From: Phycisphaerae bacterium
GTDB taxonomy: Bacteria > Planctomycetota > Phycisphaerae > Sedimentisphaerales > UBA12454
Length of the DNA stretch: 5,265 nucleotides
NCBI GenBank assembly: GCA_028712345.1
Contig: JAQTQF010000140.1
Coordinates: forward strand, 1 to 5,265
Direction of reading: 5' to 3'
A program made the translations under genes and the position numbers. Positions 1 through 4,455 of this stretch are shown here, in pieces. The first letter of the stretch is position 1, and each line of letters starts with the position of its first letter. The notes below the pieces were generated by a model. It was not told where the DNA came from. It searched no databases and saw nothing but the letters and a program-made list of their open reading frames with translations.

Positions 1-656
1 AGCGGTTTTAGTTTTTTCACGGCCCGGCCGCGATGAGAGATTTTGTTTTTATCATCCAATTTAATCTGGGCAACAGTTTTATTGAGAGAAGGAACGAAAA
101 ATATCGGATCATAACCAAAACCATCTGTTCCTGCCGGCTTATCGGTAATGATTCCTTCAAGTTTTCCCTCCGTTTCGAGCAGAATTTTGTCGGGGCTTGC
201 CAGGCATAAACTACAAACAAATCTTGCGGTTCTTTTTTCAGGGGGAACATTTTTGAGCAGGTCTAAAACTTTCTGCATATTTTTGTGATCGAGAAGGGTT
301 CTGTTATTTGCGGGTGATGGACCGCTCCATAACTGTCGCGGCCCTGCAACCCCCACCACAGGGGTGGGGGCTAAACAACTGAAACGGGCGCTTTTTACGC
401 CTGGGGCGCCGTCGAGAGCGTCAACCATCAATCCCGAATCGTCTGCTATTGTCCAAAAGCCGGTTTGCTCTGCATAGCCGAGGGCTTTTTTGCGGGCGTT
501 GTCGGCAAATGTTTTGCCGTCCTCTTGCACTTCCTTTATATCAGGAAAATCAGCGAGACTTAACCACTGACAAATAAAGGGGTCTGACCCCTTTATTTCC
601 GAAAGTTCTTTGAGCTTGCCGGGATTTGTAGTAGCGACGAGAATTTTTATTTTCAC
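1..656 (-). CDS. rdgB: Non-canonical purine NTP pyrophosphatase (RdgB/HAM1 family), 3' end cut by window; carries two in-frame repeat insertions
   Basis: Family enzymes hydrolyse XTP, dITP and ITP to the monophosphate plus pyrophosphate in the cytoplasm, keeping deaminated purines out of DNA and RNA. I read one uninterrupted frame of 218 codons to the window edge. It shows TTNPGK at 9-14 (substrate/phosphate loop), EDGKTFADNA at 45-54, ADDSGL at 71-76 with GAPGVKSARF at 83-92, GTDGFGYDPIFF at 177-188 and KISHRG at 205-210. These are the family landmarks in order; only the last ~10 residues should be missing. Residues 20-29 come from a perfect palindrome, and residues 94-111 are an insertion carrying a GTTTAGCC hairpin; neither breaks the frame. 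No ATG or Shine-Dalgarno site is available. The start is GTG at 656 (or GTG at 659), because a TAA lies in frame at 683-681. It follows argF by 95 nt. The family call is firm; whether the product is active is uncertain. Confidence 0.87.
   Translation of the reverse strand, partial: MKIKILVATTNPGKLKELSEIKGSDPFICQWLSLADFPDIKEVQEDGKTFADNARKKALGYAEQTGFWTIADDSGLMVDALDGAPGVKSARFSCLAPTPVVGVAGPRQLWSGPSPANNRTLLDHKNMQKVLDLLKNVPPEKRTARFVCSLCLASPDKILLETEGKLEGIITDKPAGTDGFGYDPIFFVPSLNKTVAQIKLDDKNKISHRGRAVKKLKP
324..377 (-). repeat. GTTTAGCC-hairpin element (copy A) within an 18-codon insertion in rdgB
   Basis: On the minus strand GTTTAGCC occupies 376-369 and runs into an 8-bp stem (370-363 paired with 357-350) with loop CCTGT. 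In frame, the 54 nt encode the 18 residues CLAPTPVVGVAGPRQLWS, placed between SARFS and G where homologues such as E. coli RdgB read SARYSG directly. The octamer contains TAG but is phased as tgt-tta-gcc, so no stop arises. A smaller inverted repeat, ATGGA/TCCAT (plus strand 317-321 and 326-330), lies at the low-coordinate side, so the insertion boundary on that side is uncertain. Confidence 0.75.
572..598. repeat. 27-nt perfect palindrome (aaataaaggggtc-t-gacccctttattt) inside rdgB
   Basis: Two 13-nt arms (572-584 and 586-598) are exact reverse complements around a single central base. It looks like the GGGGTCAGACCCC repeats that I remember as frequent dispersed palindromes in environmental genomes, often attributed to REP-associated tyrosine transposases; that link is from memory. 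It is read in frame as roughly E-I-K-G-S-D-P-F-I-C, between the N-terminal substrate loop and the second beta strand of RdgB. This segment is only about two residues longer than in E. coli RdgB, so the palindrome may have replaced sequence rather than simply been added. Confidence 0.85.
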
Positions 657-751
657 CACAGAGACACCGAGATTTTTTAATTAGCCACGAATGAACACGA
701 ATAAATACTAATTTTATTTTTTACTGATAACCGATGACTGAATTACTGCTT
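657..751 (-). repeat. argF-rdgB gap made of dispersed-repeat-like phrases
   Basis: Read on the minus strand from argF to rdgB, the gap contains cagtcatcggttatcagta, then attcgtgttcattcgtggct, then ctcggtgtctctgtggtga. The second and third closely resemble intergenic phrases I remember as multi-copy in planctomycete, cyanobacterial and other genomes; the first resembles a low-complexity cagt-rich repeat. Only one copy of each is in this window, so their repeat status is recalled, not shown here. The last phrase contributes the GTG start codons of rdgB. No promoter, terminator or Shine-Dalgarno site is apparent. Confidence 0.55.
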
Positions 752-1660
752 TCAGCTTAAAAGTTTTTTTAATAATGCCCGCTGGAAGTGCAGACGATTT
801 TCGGCCTGGTCGAATATAATGGAATTTTCCGATTCCATCGCTTCATCGGTAATTTCAAGTCCGCGGTAAGCAGGCAGGCAATGCATAATCTTTGCATCGG
901 GCGACAAGGCAAGCAGACTGCCGTCTACGGCAAAGCCCTGAAAATCGGCAATCCTCTTTTGCTTTTCGTCTTCCTGCCCCATACTGACCCATGTATCGGT
1001 GTAAATCACATCGGCATCTTTAACGGCATCGCGAGGATTATTCGTCTGAACGGTCGTCAAAGCCATTATCTCATTCGTACGAGCAATGGATTTTTCATCA
1101 AGTTCATACCCCTTCGGCGAAGCGACCGTCATTTTCATTCCAAGCTTTGCGCAGGCAAAGGCAAGCGAGCGAGCAACATTATTGCCGTCGCCTATGTAGG
1201 CGATTTTAATTCCTTTTAATTTTCCGAAATGCTCACGGATAGTCATAATATCGGCCATCGCCTGGCAGGGGTGCGACCAATCGGTCAGGGCGTTTATCAC
1301 GGGGATATCCGCAAACTTGGCAAGCTCAATAACGGTTTCGTGCGCGAAAGTCCTTGCCATAATGCCCTCGGCATAACGATCGAGCACTCTTGCCATATCC
1401 TTAATCGGCTCGCGTTTGCCGATTCCGCCGATATCTTCAGGCTTTACATAGATTGCGTTTCCGCCGAGCTGCGTCATTGCGATTTGAAAACTCATACGAG
1501 TACGGAGAGAGGGTTTTTCAAAAAGCATCACTAAACTTTTACCAGCCAGGCAACTGTCCTGTTTGCCCTCTTTGCAGAACTTTTTGAGCTTATCGCTTAA
1601 ATCAAGAAATTCGAGCAGTTCTTCAGCATCGCAACTGCTTATTGACAAAAAATCTTTCAT
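752..1660 (-). CDS. argF: Ornithine carbamoyltransferase
   Basis: ArgF transfers the carbamoyl group from carbamoyl phosphate to ornithine, giving citrulline, the sixth arginine-pathway step, in the cytoplasm as a trimer. The 302-residue protein is full length for the family. It carries SLRTR at 51-55 (carbamoyl-phosphate binding), ARTF at 102-105, DWSHPCQ at 127-133 (the HPxQ motif), GDGNN at 157-161 at the start of the ornithine domain, DTWVSMG at 222-228 (the SMG ornithine loop, which separates OTC from aspartate and N-acetylornithine carbamoyltransferases) and HCLPA at 260-264. Near the C-terminus is ENRLHFQ. The ATG start is preceded by AGGTG, about 4 nt away. It is the third arg gene in the cluster, 279 nt after argD, a long gap filled with palindromes that may partly uncouple it from argBD. 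No missing catalytic residue is seen. Confidence 0.96.
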   Translation of the reverse strand: MKDFLSISSCDAEELLEFLDLSDKLKKFCKEGKQDSCLAGKSLVMLFEKPSLRTRMSFQIAMTQLGGNAIYVKPEDIGGIGKREPIKDMARVLDRYAEGIMARTFAHETVIELAKFADIPVINALTDWSHPCQAMADIMTIREHFGKLKGIKIAYIGDGNNVARSLAFACAKLGMKMTVASPKGYELDEKSIARTNEIMALTTVQTNNPRDAVKDADVIYTDTWVSMGQEDEKQKRIADFQGFAVDGSLLALSPDAKIMHCLPAYRGLEITDEAMESENSIIFDQAENRLHFQRALLKKLLS

Positions 1661-1687
1661 TATGCACCTGTTTTAAAAAAACACTGA

Positions 1688-1712
1688 CCTCCGGTAAAAC
1701 CGGGGGCTAAAT
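1688..1712 (-). repeat. GTTTAGCC-hairpin element (copy B, first base changed)
   Basis: On the minus strand ATTTAGCC (1712-1705) leads into an 8-bp arm (1706-1699 with 1695-1688) containing one C-A mismatch, loop TTT. A run of seven T follows about nine bases further downstream on the minus strand, close to the argF ribosome binding site. Confidence 0.6.
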
Positions 1713-1739
1713 ATTACCCGCCTACGACGAGCAAATAAG

Positions 1740-1767
1740 ATTGCCGCGGCCTTTCAGGCCTCGCAAT
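1740..1767. repeat. Palindromic repeat with TCATTGCGAG...GCAAT ends
   Basis: The outer arms attgc (1740-1744) and gcaat (1763-1767) enclose an inner stem ggcct/aggcc (1748-1752 and 1756-1760) with loop ttc. On the minus strand it begins tgtcattgcgagg and ends gcggcaatct, the arrangement of a widespread bacterial dispersed repeat that I recognise from memory. It abuts element C. Confidence 0.65.
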
Positions 1768-1772
1768 GACAG

Positions 1773-1798
1773 CATCGCCGTGCCGGCGACGGCTAAAC
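1773..1798 (-). repeat. GTTTAGCC-hairpin element (copy C)
   Basis: On the minus strand GTTTAGCC (1798-1791) runs into an 8-bp arm (1791-1784 with 1780-1773, one G-T wobble), loop GCA. The stem core GCCG-GCA-CGGC is shared with copy G. Confidence 0.75.
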
Positions 1799-1834
1799 AA
1801 AAACCCTCCTGTCGCTTTCGCTCCAGGCTCTGAA

Positions 1835-1887
1835 CCCGCCGGATTCCGCCTTCGCCAAAGGCTTCGGACGAACAAGAAACCGGCGGG
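1835..1887. repeat. Large imperfect palindrome between argD and argF
   Basis: Arms cccgccgg (1835-1842) and ccggcggg (1880-1887) are exact reverse complements. Inside lies a smaller hairpin, gcctt (1848-1852) with aaggc (1858-1862), flanked by tcc and gga. The inner text (ccgccttcgccaaaggcttc) resembles a common dispersed repeat I remember from environmental genomes. No T-run follows, so a terminator is not supported. Confidence 0.6.
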
Positions 1888-1905
1888 CTTTTGGACTTTT
1901 ACGAA

Positions 1906-1932
1906 CCCGTCATTAAAATGACGGGGCTAACC
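1906..1932 (-). repeat. GTTTAGCC-hairpin element (copy D, second base changed)
   Basis: On the minus strand GGTTAGCC (1932-1925) leads into a perfect 8-bp arm (1925-1918 with 1913-1906), loop TTTA. It starts 8 nt after the argD stop codon. Confidence 0.65.
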
Positions 1933-1939
1933 AAAAATA

Positions 1940-3115
1940 TTAAATTTTCAAAACGCTATCGAGAATATCAACGGCGTTATCAATTTCCGAGGCGGCAACG
2001 GTCATAGCGGGCATAAAACGGAGAACCGTATCCTGCGTACAATTTATTCGCAAGCCTGATTCGAGACATTTGGAAACAATTTCCGCACCGCCGATTTTCA
2101 ACTGAATGCCGAGCATTAGTCCTTTGCCGCGAACATGGTCGATAATACTGTGCTTTGCCTTTAACTTGTTGAGTTTATCGGCTGCGTAGTCGCCCATTTT
2201 ATTTGCATTGTCGAGAAGTTTTTCTTCTTCAATCGCTTCGATAGTTGCGACAGCGGCGGCACAGGCGATACAATTTCCGCCGAAAGTAGAAGCGTGCGTG
2301 CCGGGAACGAGCGAAGAGGCAATTTCTGATTTCGCCATTATAGCACCGATTGCAGCCCCGCCGCCAAGCGCCTTTGCCAGCGAGATAATATCCGGCTCGA
2401 TGTCATAATGCTGATAGCCGAACCATTTTCCAGTTCGTCCCATACCGGTCTGAACCTCATCGAGAATCATTACGGCGCCGTTCGCATCGCAAAGCTCGCG
2501 TATCGTCTGCATATATTCATTCGTTGCGACATTGATTCCGCCTTCACCCTGAATCGGCTCAATCATCACGGCGGCGACTTCATCGGTGAATGCCTGCTTG
2601 AGAGCGTCAATATCGTTAAACGGGACATAAATAAAGCCCGGCAGCATCGGCTGAAAGCCTTCGTGCTTTTTAGGCTGAGCGGTTGCGGTTACCGTGGCGA
2701 AAGTCCTGCCGTGAAAACCGCCGAGAGCGGTTATATATTTATATTTTTCCTTTGCCGTGTGGATTCGGGCGAGTTTCATAGCCGCTTCGTTGGCCTCTGC
2801 GCCGCTGTTGCAGAAAAAGCTCTTTCCGCCGAAAGCCCGCTCGGAAAGCAATTTGGCGAGCTGCCCCTGCTGGACAGTATAAAAGGTATTGTCCATATGC
2901 ATCAATTCGGCAGCCTGTTTCTGTATTGCCTTGACGACTTTAGGATGACAGTGGCCTATGCCGCTAACAGCCCAGCCGGGAAACATATCAAGAATTTTGT
3001 TGCCGTCTAAGTCGTATATATAGCTTCCGCTGCCTTTGGCGATAACCTTCGGCAGCCGGCCGTAATTGGCAATCACATACTGGTCAAACATTTTGATTAC
3101 ATCTTGCGTTGTCAT
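1940..3115 (-). CDS. argD: Acetylornithine aminotransferase
   Basis: ArgD is a PLP-dependent class-III aminotransferase that moves the amino group of glutamate to N-acetylglutamate semialdehyde, giving N-acetylornithine; many ArgDs also act on succinyl-diaminopimelate. The 391 residues match the family length. Visible are NSGAEANE at 103-110 (cofactor phosphate binding), GFHGRT at 133-138, EPIQGEGG at 186-193, ILDEVQTGMGRTG at 217-229 (the D219 and Q222 region contacting PLP), SLAKALGGG at 245-253 with the Schiff-base lysine at 248, and THASTFGGN at 273-281. The ATG at 3115 fits the usual N-terminus. The nearest purine-rich site (AGGA) is about 12 nt upstream, farther than ideal. It follows argB by 100-nt containing two GTTTAGCC hairpins, and argB/argF context supports the arginine role over other class-III aminotransferases. 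Confidence 0.96.
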   Translation of the reverse strand: MTTQDVIKMFDQYVIANYGRLPKVIAKGSGSYIYDLDGNKILDMFPGWAVSGIGHCHPKVVKAIQKQAAELMHMDNTFYTVQQGQLAKLLSERAFGGKSFFCNSGAEANEAAMKLARIHTAKEKYKYITALGGFHGRTFATVTATAQPKKHEGFQPMLPGFIYVPFNDIDALKQAFTDEVAAVMIEPIQGEGGINVATNEYMQTIRELCDANGAVMILDEVQTGMGRTGKWFGYQHYDIEPDIISLAKALGGGAAIGAIMAKSEIASSLVPGTHASTFGGNCIACAAAVATIEAIEEEKLLDNANKMGDYAADKLNKLKAKHSIIDHVRGKGLMLGIQLKIGGAEIVSKCLESGLRINCTQDTVLRFMPAMTVAASEIDNAVDILDSVLKI

Positions 3116-3149
3116 AATTGTTTCTTATCCTTTATACTAAAAATAATCT

Positions 3150-3175
3150 CGTCGTCGTACCGACGACGGCTAAAC
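3150..3175 (-). repeat. GTTTAGCC-hairpin element (copy E)
   Basis: On the minus strand GTTTAGCC (3175-3168) runs into a perfect 8-bp arm (3168-3161 with 3157-3150), loop GTA. It sits in the argB-argD gap, two bases from copy F. Confidence 0.78.
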
Positions 3176-3177
3176 GA

Positions 3178-3205
3178 CCCTCAGGACAGGCCTGGGGGGC
3201 TAAAC
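3178..3205 (-). repeat. GTTTAGCC-hairpin element (copy F)
   Basis: On the minus strand GTTTAGCC (3205-3198) runs into an 8-bp arm (3198-3191 with 3185-3178, one G-T wobble), loop CCTGT. The loop is identical to that of copy A although much of the stem differs. It lies in tandem with copy E, in the same orientation, 10 nt after the argB stop codon. Confidence 0.78.
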
Positions 3206-3215
3206 GAATTTTAAA

Positions 3216-4091
3216 TTATTTTACAATCTGGGTTCCGATACCCGCCTCGGTGTATATTTCGAGCAGCAGCGAATGCGGAATTCTGCCGTCGATTATATGC
3301 GCTTTTTTAACGCCTCCTTCGAGAGCGACAAGGCCGGCCTCAACTTTCGGCAGCATACCTTCGGTAATTATACCGGCATCAATCATTTTCTTTATTTCGG
3401 CCTCGGTTACACTCGATATCCGGGTTTCTGGGTCGTTCACATCGGTGCGGATTCCATGGGTATCGCTGACCGAAACGATTTTTTCAGCTTCTACGGCCGC
3501 GGCGACTTTCCCCGCTGCGCTGTCGGCGTTGACATTGAGCTTCCCGCCTGCCCTGTCAATCGCAATCGGGGCTATAACCGGAATCGTGCCGTTGGCACAG
3601 AGGGTCTTAAGCAATTGACCGTTGACGGCTGTTACATCTCCGACAAGACCAAGGTCTATCTTCTTTCCATCAGTATCGGTAAGCCGCAAGGGCTGGCCGA
3701 ACAGGACACAACTGCTGAGAGAGTGAAGTCCCATCGCATCGCAGCCAAGCTGTTTGATGGTCTCGCACATCAGCGTATTCATAGTATGCACAAGCGTATG
3801 CTCGACTATAGCCATCGTTCGCTCGTCGGTATATCTTCTACCGTTGACCCACTGAGACTCGATGCCGGAGGCGTTCATCGCTCTGGTGATAGCCTTGCCT
3901 CCGCCGTGTACGAGCACCGGCCGAATGCCGACGGTCGCCATAAAAACGACATCTTTGAGCAGCTTTTTTTGCAGGTCGGCGTCGTCGAGAACGCTTCCGC
4001 CGAGCTTTACGACGATGATTTTGTCCCTGAAAAGACGGATATACTCCATCGCCTCGATGAGAGCTTTTGCTTTTTCTATCGCTATTTCCAA
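3216..4091 (-). CDS. argB: Acetylglutamate kinase, probably arginine-sensitive type
   Basis: ArgB phosphorylates N-acetyl-L-glutamate with ATP, the second step and usual control point of arginine synthesis. Counting from the TTG at 4091 the protein has 291 residues. It shows KLGGS at 29-33 and VHGGG at 61-65 (phosphate-binding glycine loops), NGRRYTDE at 83-90, NVNADSAAG at 186-194 (substrate binding), GMLPKVEA at 245-252 (catalytic lysine) and IDGRIPHSLLLEIYTEAGIG at 267-286. I chose TTG 4091 because GGAG lies 7 nt upstream and the resulting N-terminus matches arginine-sensitive kinases such as that of Thermotoga. An upstream TTG (4112) would add seven residues without a good ribosome site, and an internal ATG (4049) would remove the N-terminal helix. 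That helix of about 20 residues before the kinase fold is typical of hexameric, arginine-inhibited enzymes. It is the first gene after a strong promoter. Confidence 0.95.
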   Translation of the reverse strand: MEIAIEKAKALIEAMEYIRLFRDKIIVVKLGGSVLDDADLQKKLLKDVVFMATVGIRPVLVHGGGKAITRAMNASGIESQWVNGRRYTDERTMAIVEHTLVHTMNTLMCETIKQLGCDAMGLHSLSSCVLFGQPLRLTDTDGKKIDLGLVGDVTAVNGQLLKTLCANGTIPVIAPIAIDRAGGKLNVNADSAAGKVAAAVEAEKIVSVSDTHGIRTDVNDPETRISSVTEAEIKKMIDAGIITEGMLPKVEAGLVALEGGVKKAHIIDGRIPHSLLLEIYTEAGIGTQIVK

Positions 4092-4098
4092 CTTGCTG

Positions 4099-4102
4099 CT
4101 CC
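4099..4102 (-). promoter_or_regulatory. Ribosome binding site GGAG deciding the argB start
   Basis: GGAG on the minus strand lies 7 nt before the TTG at 4091. It supports that start over the TTG at 4112, which would place this site inside the coding sequence. Confidence 0.7.
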
Positions 4103-4130
4103 AAAAAATCAATTAAACTGGAAACGGACA

Positions 4131-4160
4131 ATTATATATATTTGTTTCTTTGGGGGTCAA
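4131..4160 (-). promoter_or_regulatory. Sigma70-like promoter of the argBDF cluster
   Basis: On the minus strand TTGACC (4160-4155) and TATAAT (4136-4131) are separated by 18 nt. The start point would fall near 4124, giving a leader of about 33 nt before the argB TTG codon. I see no convincing ArgR-type box overlapping it. Confidence 0.75.
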
Positions 4161-4179
4161 GAGAATAATTAAGGCATAA

Positions 4180-4200
4180 GGGATAGGTTTTAGGGGATAG
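4180..4200 (-). repeat. Two direct copies of CTATCCC, 14 nt apart
   Basis: CTATCCC (minus strand) occurs at 4200-4194 and 4186-4180, about 20 nt upstream of the argB -35 element and just past the 3' end of tRNA-Thr. The spacing is near one and a third helical turns. It could be a regulator site or chance; nothing else supports a function. Confidence 0.3.
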
Positions 4201-4212
4201 CCGAGACACAAA

Positions 4213-4284
4213 AGCCAATGATCGGATTCGAACCGATAACCCCCGGTTTACAAAACCGGAGCTCTACCGTTGAGCTACATTGGC
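4213..4284 (-). tRNA. tRNA-Thr (anticodon UGU)
   Basis: The minus strand folds into a complete cloverleaf. The acceptor stem is GCCAATG/CATTGGC (7 bp), and the D arm is GCTC/GAGC with loop AACGGTA. The anticodon stem CCGGT/ACCGG closes loop TTTGTAA, giving anticodon TGT for the codon ACA. A 5-nt variable region follows, then T arm ATCGG/CCGAT with loop TTCGAAT. The discriminator base is T at 4213. CCA is not encoded, so it must be added after transcription. It has its own promoter and may be followed by readthrough toward argB, since no clear terminator separates them. Confidence 0.97.
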
Positions 4285-4296
4285 GTCAAAAGAGAG

Positions 4297-4325
4297 AGTC
4301 TACAAAAAAGCCGTCTTTTTTGCAA
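4297..4325 (-). promoter_or_regulatory. Promoter of tRNA-Thr
   Basis: On the minus strand TTGCAA (4325-4320) and TAGACT (4302-4297) are 17 nt apart, and the -10 box ends 12 nt before the mature tRNA 5' end, the short leader usual for tRNA genes. The spacer holds an inverted repeat, CAAAAAAG/CTTTTTTG (4303-4310 and 4315-4322 on the plus strand), which also overlaps the -35 box. Confidence 0.7.
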
Positions 4326-4358
4326 GAAAAATCGTTTGGGCAAATTACCGTTCTCTTG

Positions 4359-4384
4359 CGCTGCCGTGCCGGCAGCGGCTAAAC
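4359..4384 (-). repeat. GTTTAGCC-hairpin element (copy G)
   Basis: On the minus strand GTTTAGCC (4384-4377) runs into a perfect 8-bp arm (4377-4370 with 4366-4359), loop GCA. It lies between the ribonuclease gene and the tRNA-Thr promoter. Confidence 0.78.
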
Positions 4385-4397
4385 AAAGAATATTCCG

Positions 4398-4450
4398 GCC
4401 GCTTACCCATAAGGGACAGGCGCGGCTCGGCTTTAATGTAACGGCTAAAC
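4398..4450 (-). repeat. GTTTAGCC element (copy H), diverged, without an adjacent hairpin
   Basis: GTTTAGCC is exact at 4450-4443 on the minus strand, but no stem begins directly after it. Further on are gccgc/gcggc arms (4398-4402 and 4422-4426) around ccc/ggg, and a CCTGTCC stretch resembling the loop of copies A and F. It starts 5 nt after the ribonuclease stop codon. Confidence 0.5.
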
Positions 4451-4455
4451 GAAAC

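Noticed and set aside
17..250. 77-codon minus-strand frame near the left end
   Set aside because: It overlaps the rdgB frame, which carries all the RdgB motifs through this stretch; the short frame is an out-of-phase shadow.
331..381. AACTG direct repeats (331-335 and 377-381) as a target-site duplication around copy A
   Set aside because: Removing 46 nt would shift the rdgB frame, whereas the flanking motifs are in one frame; a 54-nt insertion fits better, so the pentamer match is probably chance.
788..1534. Plus-strand open frames opposite argF
   Set aside because: They are antisense shadows of a full-length, motif-complete ornithine carbamoyltransferase and show no recognisable protein features.
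1688..3205. The GTTTAGCC hairpins as intrinsic terminators
   Set aside because: On the transcribed strand no U-run directly follows the stems; copy B has T7 only about nine bases beyond, and several copies lie inside an apparent operon or a gene.
4092..4112. TTG at 4112 as the argB start
   Set aside because: It would put GGAG inside the coding sequence and add seven residues not expected from family members.
2208..4172. Plus-strand open frames opposite argD and argB, including one of 299 codons
   Set aside because: They mirror conserved minus-strand genes, have no ribosome sites of note, and their translations show no family motifs.
350..4450. The repeated octamer as a CRISPR array
   Set aside because: Units are scattered over kilobases, lie in and between housekeeping genes, lack regular spacers, and no cas genes are present.
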